A DNA stretch of 64,000 bases from Phragmitibacter flavus (lineage in GTDB: Bacteria > Verrucomicrobiota > Verrucomicrobiia > Verrucomicrobiales > Verrucomicrobiaceae), in NCBI RefSeq assembly GCF_005780165.1, contig NZ_VAUV01000006.1:310001-374000 (forward strand), read 5' to 3'. This document shows positions 50,120 to 59,035 of the stretch, piece after piece; the stretch's first letter is position 1, and every line of letters begins with the position of its first letter. A program made the translations under genes and the position numbers. The notes below the pieces were generated by a model. The model saw only the letters and a program-made list of their open reading frames with translations, had not been told where the DNA came from and did no database searches.

Positions 50120-51319
50120 ATGCGTTTTCACCTTTGCCTCATCGCCCTGCTAACCACGAGCGTCAACGCCCAAACCCCCCAATTCCGCCCCCAAACGATC
50201 GACTCCGCCATCCAAATCGGCTACGGACTCGCCATTGCCGACGTCCAGGGCGACGGCAAACCTGACATCCTCCTCGCCGACAAAACCCAAATCGTTTGGT
50301 ATGAAAACCCCACCTGGCAAAAACACGTCATCGCGGAGAACCTCACCGAAAAAGACAACGTCTGCATCGCCGCCCGCGATATCGATGGCGACGGAAAATG
50401 CGAAATCGCCGTCGGCGCCGGCTGGAATCCCTCCGACACCGAAACCAGCGGCGCCGTCTTCTATCTGATTCCTCCAGCTGACCGCACCCAGAAATGGGAA
50501 CCTGTCGCCCTTCCCCACGAACCCACCACCCACCGCATGAAATGGGTCAAACGCGGCAAAGACCGTTTTGATCTCGTCGTGGTCCCCCTCCACGGACGCG
50601 GCAACAAAAACGGCGAAGGTGCCGGAGTGAAAATCCTCGCCTATCAAAAACCCGCCAACCCCCGCCACCCCTGGCCCACCGAAGTCATCAGCGACGACAT
50701 GCACCTTACCCACAATTTTGATGTCACCTGGGGAGATGAACACCAGGAGAAGATCCTCCTCAGCGGAAAAGAAGGCTGGGAAAGTCGCTTCCTGTTAAGT
50801 CCGGTTAGTCCAGTCCGAATTATCTCCCAATTCACCCACCAAAACCAACCAGAGCTCAAAGGCATCGGAGAAATTCGGCAATTTCGCCGCCAACTGCTAG
50901 TTGCCACCATCGAACCCATGCATGGCAACCAACTAGTCCTGTATTCAGTCTCCGGGATTACTCGTGGTGGTCCCTACGGCGCAACCCGCTCCGTCCTCGA
51001 CGACACCCTAGCCGATGGACACGCCCTCGCCACCGCCGACCTCCTCAACCTTGGCCACGATCAAATCATCGTCGGCTGGCGCGCCATGTCCAACCGCCTC
51101 GCCAAAGTCGGCATCAAGATGTTCATCGCCAAAGACACCGACGGCCGCGAATGGGAAACCCATCTCATCGATGATAACACCATGGCCTGCGAAGACCTCA
51201 TCATCGCCGACCTCAATGGCGACAACAAACCCGACATCATCGCTTCCGGCCGCCGCACCCAGAACGTCATCATTTACTGGAACGAGTCAGTGACCTCCGC
51301 CTCCGCCACAAAAAATTAG
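50120..51319 (+). CDS. secreted FG-GAP/VCBS repeat protein
   Basis: 399 residues from the ATG at 50120 (the frame reaches 50054). Signal peptide MRFHLCLIALLTTSVNA. Four or more repeats of the FG-GAP/VCBS style, with Ca-binding DxDGDxxxD: IADVQGDGKPDILLAD, ARDIDGDGKCEIAVGAG, ADLLNLGHDQIIVGW and IADLNGDNKPDIIASG. This predicts a seven-bladed beta-propeller facing outside the cytoplasm. Such proteins often adhere to substrates or accompany ASPIC/cytochrome proteins; none is seen beside it. Function unknown. A 136-bp gap separates it from the divergent Mur-ligase gene. Confidence 0.85.
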   Translation: MRFHLCLIALLTTSVNAQTPQFRPQTIDSAIQIGYGLAIADVQGDGKPDILLADKTQIVWYENPTWQKHVIAENLTEKDNVCIAARDIDGDGKCEIAVGAGWNPSDTETSGAVFYLIPPADRTQKWEPVALPHEPTTHRMKWVKRGKDRFDLVVVPLHGRGNKNGEGAGVKILAYQKPANPRHPWPTEVISDDMHLTHNFDVTWGDEHQEKILLSGKEGWESRFLLSPVSPVRIISQFTHQNQPELKGIGEIRQFRRQLLVATIEPMHGNQLVLYSVSGITRGGPYGATRSVLDDTLADGHALATADLLNLGHDQIIVGWRAMSNRLAKVGIKMFIAKDTDGREWETHLIDDNTMACEDLIIADLNGDNKPDIIASGRRTQNVIIYWNESVTSASATKN

Positions 51320-51665
51320 CGGGGTTATCATCCTCACCATTCTTGTCCGTGTTGCAGGACACCAATGTCAACAAGGTGCTACTCTCTGGCGCGCCATCAA
51401 CCGACTCTACCTGAAATTGGTTGGCCGTTGACCGGCTAAACTGCCATGGGCCATGCTCATGGTTCTCTATAAGGTTCTAAGGAGAAACCCCTCTATATTT
51501 GCAAAAGAATGTTATAAGGCGATTTTCGATTTATAATTCACTCTTATTGATAATCATGCAAAGCGCAATATCTGGTCAAGCTTTAGCAATTTCGACTTAT
51601 TCTCCATAATTGATCCCTATAAAAGCCATACCCATATTGAATTTCAACGGAGCAAAGTTATCCCT
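51320..51665. other. 346-bp spacer upstream of a PEP-CTERM gene
   Basis: The first ~100 bases are GC-balanced and the last ~200 AT-rich, as expected of a promoter region. A GGAG word lies at 51649-51652, rather far from the ATG. No confident -35/-10 pair, no repeat, no gene seen. Confidence 0.4.
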
Positions 51666-52517
51666 ATGAAATTATCAATATTTATAACAAAAGTTATTTT
51701 ATTCATCGCCACTCTTCCTTTCTTTGTCGCTCAACAAGTCCGTTCACAGGATTACTTCGACATCAGTTTCGACAACGCAGTCCAAAGCACCAATCAAAAC
51801 TACCCCTCTTTGGGTCCATATTTCGATGGAACCACCCTTAATTTCACCGACATTGCCCCGGCCTCTGGACAAAACATCGACCTCCGACTCACCGTCACCG
51901 ATGTCATTGGGAACTATCAATTCATCGGTTCTTTTCCCAATTACAAGCAGGGGAGCTCCAACGAACCAAACGGTGACCTCGGTTACTTTTATGAACACCT
52001 TGGCGGCGCGCCCTTCGGAGCAGGCGGTCTGACTTACAACCTGGATTTTTTTGAAGGTGGCACCAATTTCACCACCCCTTTTACGATTCCACTGTTCCGC
52101 CTGATGATCTATGATGTGGATGGAGAAGCCGTCCAAAGCGAAGGCGTCCGTGTCTTCGAAGAAGATGGATTTGTCGCCTATCAGTTGCCCACCATTGGCG
52201 GCATATCTGTCACTGAGAACGCTGGCGACTTTTTATTCACCGGTCCGGGGACCAATCGCGCGGAAGACGATCCCAGCGGAGCGTTTATCCTGATCTTCGC
52301 AGATACCTCGTCGATCCGGTTGCAGATGGAAGCCAACACCACCAGTGGAAACTCGGCCAACGGGATCTTCTCCGCCATCGACGGCGATCTGAGCCTGTTC
52401 AATGGAAACACCGACGATTTCGACGACCCCGTTCCCACCCCCGAGCCCTCCTCTGCTCTGCTCCTGGCCGTCGTGGGAGTTCTGGGCATCATGCACCGCA
52501 AAAGGCCTGCCTGCTGA
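51666..52517 (+). CDS. PEP-CTERM sorted secreted protein
   Basis: 283 residues, AT-richer than the neighbours in the first part. Signal peptide to about residue 27 (ATLPFFVAQQVRSQ). The body is beta-rich with many Asn, Asp, Gly and Thr residues: DGTTLNFTDIAPASGQNIDL, YFYEHLGGAPFGAGGLTYNL, FRLMIYDVDGEAVQSEGVRV and SSIRLQMEANTTSGNSANG. Ends in TPEPSSALLLAVVGVLGIMH followed by RKRPAC, a PEP-CTERM signal with a terminal Cys. Function unknown, probably a surface or exopolymer-associated protein. Stands alone. Confidence 0.85.
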   Translation: MKLSIFITKVILFIATLPFFVAQQVRSQDYFDISFDNAVQSTNQNYPSLGPYFDGTTLNFTDIAPASGQNIDLRLTVTDVIGNYQFIGSFPNYKQGSSNEPNGDLGYFYEHLGGAPFGAGGLTYNLDFFEGGTNFTTPFTIPLFRLMIYDVDGEAVQSEGVRVFEEDGFVAYQLPTIGGISVTENAGDFLFTGPGTNRAEDDPSGAFILIFADTSSIRLQMEANTTSGNSANGIFSAIDGDLSLFNGNTDDFDDPVPTPEPSSALLLAVVGVLGIMHRKRPAC

Positions 52518-52587
52518 TTCCGACACTCCGGTGGTGATTGAACTCAACAAGCGATCACCACTCATCACTCATCACACCCCGGGGCCT

Positions 52588-53826
52588 TCACCAAACCCTC
52601 GCCCACAGCACCTTCAAATAGCGGCTGTCCGGACAATTCGACATCACCGGATGGTCCGCCCCGGGTCCTGTCCGATCCAGAATTTGCAGCTTCCGCCCGG
52701 CCCGGTGCGCGATCCCTGTGACGATCTCCTCAAACACCTCCACCGGCATCAATCCCGAACAAGAACACGTCGCAAACAACCCGCCCGTCTCCACCAGTGA
52801 CAACGCCAGTTTGTTGAGGTCATGATAGCGCGCCTTGCCTTCTTCAAACGCCTCGCGTGAAAAAATCAGTTTCGGTGGATCAAGAATCACCGCATCCCAA
52901 GTCTCCCCGTTTTTCTGCATCTGCCGCATCCAGGTGAACGCATCGGCATGCACAAAATTGACGCGCTGTTGATTCAAGTTCGCGTTTTTCTTCGCCAGCT
53001 CAATCGCCTTCTCATCCAGGTCCACCCCCGTCACCTCCTCCGCTCCCCCCATCTTTGCCGCCACAGAGAATCCTCCCGAATAACAGCACACATCCAGCAC
53101 CCGACGACCTTTCACCCACGATCCCCACTTCGCCCGGTTGTCCCGTTGATCACAAAAAAATCCCGTCTTGTGCCCGTGCTGAAAATCCACATGAAAACGC
53201 ATGCCGTTCTCGGTGATCCGACCGCTCTCCACCCCGGTTCCCACCATCTCCAGCGCCTCCTCAATCTCCCGCTCCGACAACGCCTCCGCCCGCTGCGCTG
53301 CGTTGTCCATGTGAATGGTGACCTGCTTGGTTCCCAACAACTCCTGCAAAATAGGCACCCATTCTTTCGCCTTCCGCAGCGCCGTTCCATTGCTCACCTC
53401 CACCGCCAGCACGTCCCCCAATTTGTCCACCATCAGGCCCGGAATCCGGTCCGCATCCGCATGCACCACCCGAAAGGCATCCGTCGTTTCCTCAAGCCGC
53501 AACAAATCCTTCCGCAGCGACACCGCCTCGCGCAGCAACCGCTCAAAATGATCCGCCGCCAGCGGCTCGGATCCGTGCTGAAAAATCCTCAATGGCACCC
53601 GTCCACCCGGATTAAAAAAGCCGTGCCCAAACACCTTGCCTTCCTTGTCATAAACCGTCACCACATCCCCGCGTCTGGCATCCGGCGACGCCGCGAGGAT
53701 CATGTTCGGATACACGTTGGGCTGAAACGAAAAATACTTCATCTGCACCCACGGCGCCTGCCAGTCCACACTTTCAGCAGGCAATGGACGGGAACGGGAG
53801 GGCTGGCGTGAAGGAGGTCGAGGCAT
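52588..53826 (-). CDS. RlmI-like class I SAM-dependent RNA methyltransferase
   Basis: 412 residues (an alternative start at 53742, Met29, would remove a basic, Pro-rich N-terminus). Order: N-terminal PUA domain (about 40-110, ASPDARRGDVVTVYDKEGKV), then a linker, then the methyltransferase with GHKTGFFCDQRDNRAKWG, VLDVCCYSGGFSVAAKMGGA (SAM site), VTGVDLDEKAIELAKKNANL and ILDPPKLIFSREAF (DPPK), plus CSCSGLMPVEVF with the Cys region. Family members methylate a cytosine of 23S rRNA; the exact target base here is inferred from RlmI. Convergent with the PEP-CTERM gene upstream. Confidence 0.9.
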   Translation of the reverse strand: MPRPPSRQPSRSRPLPAESVDWQAPWVQMKYFSFQPNVYPNMILAASPDARRGDVVTVYDKEGKVFGHGFFNPGGRVPLRIFQHGSEPLAADHFERLLREAVSLRKDLLRLEETTDAFRVVHADADRIPGLMVDKLGDVLAVEVSNGTALRKAKEWVPILQELLGTKQVTIHMDNAAQRAEALSEREIEEALEMVGTGVESGRITENGMRFHVDFQHGHKTGFFCDQRDNRAKWGSWVKGRRVLDVCCYSGGFSVAAKMGGAEEVTGVDLDEKAIELAKKNANLNQQRVNFVHADAFTWMRQMQKNGETWDAVILDPPKLIFSREAFEEGKARYHDLNKLALSLVETGGLFATCSCSGLMPVEVFEEIVTGIAHRAGRKLQILDRTGPGADHPVMSNCPDSRYLKVLWARVW

Positions 53827-54037
53827 GTCGCGAGGCTAATACGCAAAGCTAATCCCGCTCGCAACCAAATAGCACTCCCCTTCATTTCATAAGCCATACC
53901 CTTACTCTGCTTAAACCGCGCCCACAGAGCGCCGCCTTCCATCCCGCCATCTCAAGCATTTCCAGACATCCAATGGCAAAAACCTCATATCTCGTGTGAG
54001 ATGTTGATGTTATTAATCACCTCCATTTTTAATCGAA

Positions 54038-54265
54038 ATGCAAACCGAATCATTGCACCACATCCCGGGCATAACCCGCTCGCAAGCTGGCTTGCTGGAA
54101 GCCTCCGGCGTCAAATCGACCGAAGATTTGGCCAAAAACCACCCCGAAAAACTGCTGCGCTGGATGACCGAGGTCAACGCAGATCAACGCATCGTGCGCC
54201 GACTTCCTGATCTCAATCAAGTGGCCCAGTGGATTAACGAAGCGCGCTCCCTGCAACCCGCTTAA
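54038..54265 (+). CDS. small helix-hairpin-helix protein (DUF4332-like)
   Basis: 75 residues. LHHIPGITRSQAGLLEASGV with VKSTEDLAKNHPEKLL, then VRRLPDLNQVAQWINEARSL: this is the helix-hairpin-helix wording of DUF4332, where two HhH motifs bind DNA or mediate protein contacts (the IPGI and LPDL turns). Partner unknown. It stands alone and is convergent with the next gene. The start is the only ATG that keeps the first HhH motif. Confidence 0.78.
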   Translation: MQTESLHHIPGITRSQAGLLEASGVKSTEDLAKNHPEKLLRWMTEVNADQRIVRRLPDLNQVAQWINEARSLQPA

Positions 54266-54286
54266 GCAAGCCCAAACCGAACCAGG

Positions 54287-55075
54287 TCAAGGCACCGGCA
54301 TGACCGGCTCAGGCTTGTCGATCTCCAGCGGTTCGTCCGGAAACACAATCCGCACCGCCTTCACTTCCGACTGATAACTCGGATGTGCCTCTACGATCCA
54401 CTTCTGAACAAATTTTTGTATGTCACTCCGCGCGGTTTCGCGGATCGTTGTCAGATGCCTCGCGGCCCGCGCATTCAGTTCCGGCGTGATCGATTTTTCC
54501 AGTTCATCCAGCTGTTGCGCCGAATCAAAACGCAGCCACGTGCCGTCAGATTTTTTCTCCAGTCCCGACGTATCAATCGCCACCGGTAGGCTCGGCTGTG
54601 CGGGTGGCGCTTCAATCGTCAGCACCCCGTCCTCCAGCCTCGCCTTCTTCATCTCTGACAGTTTGATGTGAAACCGGTAAACTGCGGGCACCCGGATCTC
54701 GCTCGTCGCCGTTCCCAGATACACCCAGCCCCACGCCCCATAACGCGAGTCCGACTTGCGAAAGATCTCCGTCGTCTTCATCGGCGACGCCACCTCCAAA
54801 ACATCGCCATGCGTTGGCAGGATCTCCAGGATCACATCGCGATGTTCACTCACCGACCCCTTGGTCTTGAAGAACTCACCCGCGCCCACCGCCATCACCA
54901 CCTTGTCGAACAACTGCTTCAACGGCATGCCAAAATAAAACACCATCCCCGCTCCCAAAAGCATCAGCACGATCAACACCAGCGCCGACGCGCCAAAACA
55001 ACCCATGCGTCCCGACCGCCTTCCACCCGCGCGTTGTTGCTCGAAATAATCCGGGGGTATCAAGGAATCACTCAT
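54287..55075 (-). CDS. membrane-anchored DUF4230-like protein
   Basis: 262 residues from the ATG at 55075 (the frame extends to 55162 with no membrane pattern). Cytoplasmic N-terminus of about 23 residues, one membrane segment (ASALVLIVLMLLGAGMVFYF), then an external domain beginning MPLKQLFDKVVMAVGAGEFF. It includes RYGAWGWVYLGTATSEIRVP and HIKLSEMKKARLEDGVLTIE, as expected of DUF4230, whose role is unknown. The C-terminus is Glu/Pro-rich (PDEPLEIDKPEPVMPVP). Next to the pseudouridine synthase gene (19 bp), probably one operon. Confidence 0.78.
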   Translation of the reverse strand: MSDSLIPPDYFEQQRAGGRRSGRMGCFGASALVLIVLMLLGAGMVFYFGMPLKQLFDKVVMAVGAGEFFKTKGSVSEHRDVILEILPTHGDVLEVASPMKTTEIFRKSDSRYGAWGWVYLGTATSEIRVPAVYRFHIKLSEMKKARLEDGVLTIEAPPAQPSLPVAIDTSGLEKKSDGTWLRFDSAQQLDELEKSITPELNARAARHLTTIRETARSDIQKFVQKWIVEAHPSYQSEVKAVRIVFPDEPLEIDKPEPVMPVP

Positions 55076-55094
55076 GCCGTGCCCAACCCTCCGC

Positions 55095-55793
55095 TCATCG
55101 CGCCCCCACGTCAAGCAACCGCCACTCCCCGACCGCAACATCCTCCAGCGAATACTCCCCAAATCGCGACCGGTGCAACGCCGTCACCTTCCAGCCCTGA
55201 CTCGCAAACATCCGCCGCACCTGATGATAGCGCCCCTCCATCAACGTCAACCGTGCATGCAGATCATCCACCAGTTCCAACTGAGCTGGCAAACAAGGCT
55301 TCTCCTCGCCGCGCAACATCACCGTGCCACTCGCAAACACCTCCACCAAAGACGCGTCCAACGGCTTCTCTACCGTCACCTCATACACCTTCTCCACCTC
55401 CGACTTCGGTGAAGTCCAGCGCTGCACCAGATCGCCCCGATCCGTCACCAGCAACAACCCGCTCGTGTCCCGGTCCAGCCGTCCCACGCTGGTCACCGCC
55501 GGCTTTCGATCCGACCACTGCGCGGGAAGCAATTCATAAATCGTCGCCCCCTCCCCGTCGGATCTCGTGCACACGAAATCCAGCGGCTTGTGCAAAATCG
55601 CCAGCAAGCCCTCTGCTGCCTCCAGCGGCTGCCCCTTCACCAACACATCCTCCGACGCCACCCGCACATCCGCCCGTTCCGCCACCACGCCCTTCACCGT
55701 CACCAACCCATCCGCCACCATCCCCTGCGCCTCACGCCTGGTCCCATACCCCAACGAACCCAACAATTGATCCAACCGGCGAAGCTTGCTCAT
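55095..55793 (-). CDS. RsuA/RluB-family pseudouridine synthase
   Basis: 232 residues. An S4-type N-terminal domain (about 1-60, RRLDQLLGSLGYGTRREAQG) followed by the RsuA-like catalytic domain: LLAILHKPLDFVCTR, the catalytic motif SVGRLDRDTSGLLLVTDRGD with Asp, the loop KVYEVTVEKPLD, and MEGRYHQVRRMFASQGWKV. The family modifies uridine of 16S (RsuA) or 23S (RluB/E/F) rRNA; which one cannot be told. The preceding gene on the strand is 12 bp away. Confidence 0.93.
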   Translation of the reverse strand: MSKLRRLDQLLGSLGYGTRREAQGMVADGLVTVKGVVAERADVRVASEDVLVKGQPLEAAEGLLAILHKPLDFVCTRSDGEGATIYELLPAQWSDRKPAVTSVGRLDRDTSGLLLVTDRGDLVQRWTSPKSEVEKVYEVTVEKPLDASLVEVFASGTVMLRGEEKPCLPAQLELVDDLHARLTLMEGRYHQVRRMFASQGWKVTALHRSRFGEYSLEDVAVGEWRLLDVGAR

Positions 55794-55805
55794 AAATGAG
55801 ATCTA

Positions 55806-56291
55806 CTACTTGTTGCGCTCAACCGCAGCCGGTTTCTCGAATTTGTCTTCCGGTGATTTCCATGTTCTCGTATCAATAATTGCCACTTTTTTGGCATGAT
55901 ATACCAATACGATCAGTCCGAAGCGTTGATCGTTGTCCCAATTCCCAGTCTGGCTCAACCGCTTGGTTCGCCAGAACTCAAATCTCCAAAATGGCCCTTC
56001 TCCAAACTCTTTCACCATGGCCATCACCTGCATGCTGCCAGAATGCTGATTATTTGCATGATGCTCCACATTGTCATCAGGCTTAAATTTGGCGACCCAA
56101 TCGGCGTTATGAACCTCAAACATCAAAGGATTAAACCCCTCCGCCTTCACGGCTTTGCGCGACGCAGCAAGGGCGTCTTCAATCGATAGATGTGGCATGA
56201 GCGCATCATATCGATCCTGCGCCTTTGTAGTTGATACAGTCACCGCCAACTGCAAAAAGAGAATAAGAAGAATAAACGGACGCGAGATCAT
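55806..56291 (-). CDS. secreted protein of unknown function
   Basis: 161 residues with a signal peptide (LILFLQLAVTVSTTKAQ). The rest contains DALAASRKAVKAEGFNPLMF, then EVHNADWVAKFKPD and a beta region WRFEFWRTKRLSQTG with GLIVLVYHAKKVAIIDTRTW. No family recognised, but the layout is that of a small periplasmic protein. It is 12 bp upstream of the pseudouridine synthase gene on the same strand, so they may be co-transcribed. Base composition is slightly AT-richer than that of the neighbours. Divergent from the PEP-CTERM gene. Confidence 0.65.
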   Translation of the reverse strand: MISRPFILLILFLQLAVTVSTTKAQDRYDALMPHLSIEDALAASRKAVKAEGFNPLMFEVHNADWVAKFKPDDNVEHHANNQHSGSMQVMAMVKEFGEGPFWRFEFWRTKRLSQTGNWDNDQRFGLIVLVYHAKKVAIIDTRTWKSPEDKFEKPAAVERNK

Positions 56292-56438
56292 AAATTGACT
56301 TTAGCGCCTCGCCGAGATTCACACAAGTCAGTCACCTTGACCAACTCGTCTGCCTTCGCTCCAGGCTTGACTCCGCCAACCCAATCCTCCTATTCTATTC
56401 TCTACCCTCACCGCTTCATCCCGCGATACCGATCCATC

Positions 56439-57308
56439 ATGAAGAATCCCGCCCTCTCTCATCTCCTGCCAGTTCTCGGCCTGGTCATCAGCCTCATTTG
56501 CGTTCTGCCAATACCAGGCCACGCCGCCTTGACCTACTCCGGCACGCCTTACAGCGAAGGATTCAACGGACTCGCTTCCACCGGTCCGACCACCTGGATC
56601 AACGATGTCACCGTCCCCGGCTGGCATTGGGCCATCAGCAACACCCCGCCCACCGGATACAGCACCCCTGCCACCTATACCGCTGCCAATGGCTCAGGCC
56701 CGGCACAGAGCGCCATCCTTAGCATCGGCAACAATGCCGACCGTGCCCTTGGCAGCCAGAATGGCAATGTCGCCGGCCAATCCATCACCTTCGGCCTCTC
56801 CTTCACCAACGCCACCGGCAACACCCTCAACAATTTCACTCTTGGCTACACCGGCGAGCACTGGCGTGCCATCACTGGCGACACTTTCGGCCCCAACACC
56901 CTGCAGCTGCAATACCAGGTCTTCACTACAGGACCCGGCAGCCTCACCGAAGCCTCCGGCTGGCTCGATGCCGACCATCTCGACTACACCTCCACCACCA
57001 TTCCCGCCGGAAACACCGGGCAGAATGGCAACCTTCCCGAGAACCGTTCAGTCATCTCCGGCATCGTCTTCGACATCAACTGGCAGGTCGGCCAGACCCT
57101 GTGGATTCGATGGGTCGATACCAACGCCGCTACGGACGCAGGCAACAACGCCACCCTCTCCATGGTTGGCATCGACGACGTCACCTTCACCGCCGCAGTC
57201 CCCGAACCCGCGCGCGGTCTGCTTTTCCTTGCTGCCATCGGCGCCTTCACCCTCCGACGCCGCCGGTTTCTCTCCTACAACCCCGCCACCTCCCAGCCTT
57301 TGCGATAG
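56439..57308 (+). CDS. PEP-CTERM protein with extra C-terminal tail
   Basis: 289 residues from the ATG at 56439 (the frame reaches 56295 without a plausible N-terminus). Signal peptide to about residue 30 (ICVLPIPGHA). Beta-rich domain with AALTYSGTPYSEGFNGLAST, QSITFGLSFTNATGNTLNNF and the module VISGIVFDINWQVGQTLWIR. The PEP-CTERM signal is VPEPARGLLFLAAIGAFTLR followed by RRRRF; unusually it then continues for 12 residues (LSYNPATSQPLR), so the tail may be the result of a lost stop. The final 34 bases overlap the convergent oxidoreductase gene. Confidence 0.8.
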   Translation: MKNPALSHLLPVLGLVISLICVLPIPGHAALTYSGTPYSEGFNGLASTGPTTWINDVTVPGWHWAISNTPPTGYSTPATYTAANGSGPAQSAILSIGNNADRALGSQNGNVAGQSITFGLSFTNATGNTLNNFTLGYTGEHWRAITGDTFGPNTLQLQYQVFTTGPGSLTEASGWLDADHLDYTSTTIPAGNTGQNGNLPENRSVISGIVFDINWQVGQTLWIRWVDTNAATDAGNNATLSMVGIDDVTFTAAVPEPARGLLFLAAIGAFTLRRRRFLSYNPATSQPLR

Positions 57309-58627
57309 TCCCGCGTCACCAACTTGGTCGCCGCCTCTGAATTTGCGAACGACAGCTTCGCCGCGTCCCACTCCAATGTCTCGTTCGGAAACACCGAAGC
57401 CAGACATCCCAGCAACACCGCCTCCGTCAGCGGTCCGCTGTAATCAAAATTCGCGCTCGGCTTCTCACCGCCCTTCAAACATGCGTCAACATACTCAAGA
57501 TAGTGATCGCGCGGCTCCAGCTTCGGATACCTGAAGTCTGCAAATTTCTCCTTCGGATGCAAGGTCGGCGTGCTGCCATGCGGGGACAGCAACACCCCTT
57601 CCGTCCCAATATATACACTGCCCTGGTCCGGGAATTTCCCTGAAATCATCGCCATCACCTCCTGCGGCGGCAACGACGCGCCATCATACCAGGTCACCTT
57701 CACCTTGTCCGATTCGGTGAACTGCGTCCCGGGGAACACATATTCCACCTTGGCATTGATCGCCCAACTGTCCTTGTCCACCGGTGCCGGTCCCGTCGAC
57801 TTCACCGAAACCGGACTCCCCAAGCCCAAAGCCCGATACCAGCCACTGAACATGTGGCAGCCCATGTCACCCAGCGTCCCCGTGCCGAAATCTCTCCGCT
57901 TGCGCCAGTTCGACGGATGATACACCCCGCTCAGATACGGACGCTCCGCCGCCACCGCCAGCCACTGGTCCCAGTTCAACCCCTCCGGCACCGCATCCTC
58001 GCGCACCGGCAACGGATTCATCTCCCCCCAGAACTTGTGCGAAAAACTATGCACCTCCTTCACCTTTCCAATCGCGCCGTTTTGGATCATCTCCACCACC
58101 AGCCGCTCCGTGAACGACGACGAAACCTGAATCCCCATCTGCGTCATCACCCCCTTGTCCCGCGCCAGTTTGGTCACCACACGACACTCATGCAGCGTCT
58201 GTGTCAGCGGCTTCTGGCCGTAGACATGCAAACCCTTCTGCAGAGCCGTCATCCCAATCGGACCATGCATGTGATCCGGCGTCGAGATGTTGACACTGTC
58301 CAGTTCCTCTTTCGCCAGAAGCTCCCGCCAGTCCGCATACACCTTCACATTGGGCCACTGCTTTTTCACCCTCGCGAAATTTCGCGAATCCACATCCGCC
58401 ACTGCCACCAGCTCCCACGACTCATGCCTGGCGAGTTGCGTCATATCGCTCCACGCCATCCCGCTCGCCCCAAAACTCGCATGCCGCAGCTTGCCATTTG
58501 GCGACGCCGCACGAGCCCCTGAAGTTACAAACGGAGCCGCCATCAAACCAGCAAACCCTTGCTGAATGAACCGACGACGGGAAACGCCGGCATGCGAACC
58601 GGAGAAAGTAGAAAATTCAGTGCTCAT
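57275..58627 (-). CDS. Gfo/Idh/MocA-family oxidoreductase with Tat signal
   Basis: 450 residues. N-terminal twin-arginine signal (VSRRRFIQQGFAGLMAAPFV), then a Rossmann domain (HASFGASGMAWSDMTQLARH, VAVADVDSRNFARVKKQWPN) and the family's STPDHMHGPIGMTALQKGLH with VYGQKPLTQTLHE (EKP-like, here QKP). C-terminal alpha/beta domain with GTLGDMGCHMFSGWYRALGL. Such secreted oxidoreductases of planctomycetes and verrucomicrobia probably use NAD(P) to act on sugars or their derivatives. The replacement of Glu by Gln in the EKP motif is unusual. The 3' end overlaps the PEP-CTERM gene by 34 bases. Confidence 0.88.
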   Translation of the reverse strand: MSTEFSTFSGSHAGVSRRRFIQQGFAGLMAAPFVTSGARAASPNGKLRHASFGASGMAWSDMTQLARHESWELVAVADVDSRNFARVKKQWPNVKVYADWRELLAKEELDSVNISTPDHMHGPIGMTALQKGLHVYGQKPLTQTLHECRVVTKLARDKGVMTQMGIQVSSSFTERLVVEMIQNGAIGKVKEVHSFSHKFWGEMNPLPVREDAVPEGLNWDQWLAVAAERPYLSGVYHPSNWRKRRDFGTGTLGDMGCHMFSGWYRALGLGSPVSVKSTGPAPVDKDSWAINAKVEYVFPGTQFTESDKVKVTWYDGASLPPQEVMAMISGKFPDQGSVYIGTEGVLLSPHGSTPTLHPKEKFADFRYPKLEPRDHYLEYVDACLKGGEKPSANFDYSGPLTEAVLLGCLASVFPNETLEWDAAKLSFANSEAATKLVTRDYRKGWEVAGL

Positions 58628-59035
58628 GGAAGGAGAGATTCGATCATTGTCATGAACCTATAAACCCCACCCGCGCTGTTCTTTTCTTCGGCGGGCCAAA
58701 AAACGGAAAACCATACAAAATCACCGGATTTTCGTCTCGGAGCCGCACCGTCTGTTCACGCGTGCATGACGCTTGGGACTTCGCTCGCATTCGAAAACCA
58801 GCGGCAACAGTCGCCTGCCATTTGGAGGAGCCATGAGTAACGGCGGCATGCGGGTCTCAACTCGTCCTCACCACGCCTGACCTGCGCGTTTTTTTCGACA
58901 TTGCACGCATAAATTGGCAATCATGAGTTTTTACAGGTGCTAATGCAACCGCTTGCTAGGCTCCAATTATCATGGTCGCTAATTTGAGCGCCGATATGAA
59001 CACTTGAACAACTGAACCGTCCATCATTTTTCCTT
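58628..59035. other. 408-bp divergent spacer between two exported-protein genes
   Basis: Between the oxidoreductase gene (leftward) and a PEP-CTERM gene (rightward). AT-rich stretches of the usual promoter kind lie near 58900-59030. One 15-codon frame at 58833-58880 has a good GGAGGA site before it. No repeat or other feature was recognised. Confidence 0.4.
58833..58880 (+). CDS. possible 15-residue small ORF with a strong ribosome binding site
   Basis: An ATG preceded by GGAGGA at 58824-58829 (3-base spacing, which is short) starts a 15-residue frame, MSNGGMRVSTRPHHA. It is the best Shine-Dalgarno-like match in the window, where most genes have none. It may be chance, or a leader peptide of the downstream PEP-CTERM gene 155 bp away. 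Confidence 0.15.
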   Translation: MSNGGMRVSTRPHHA

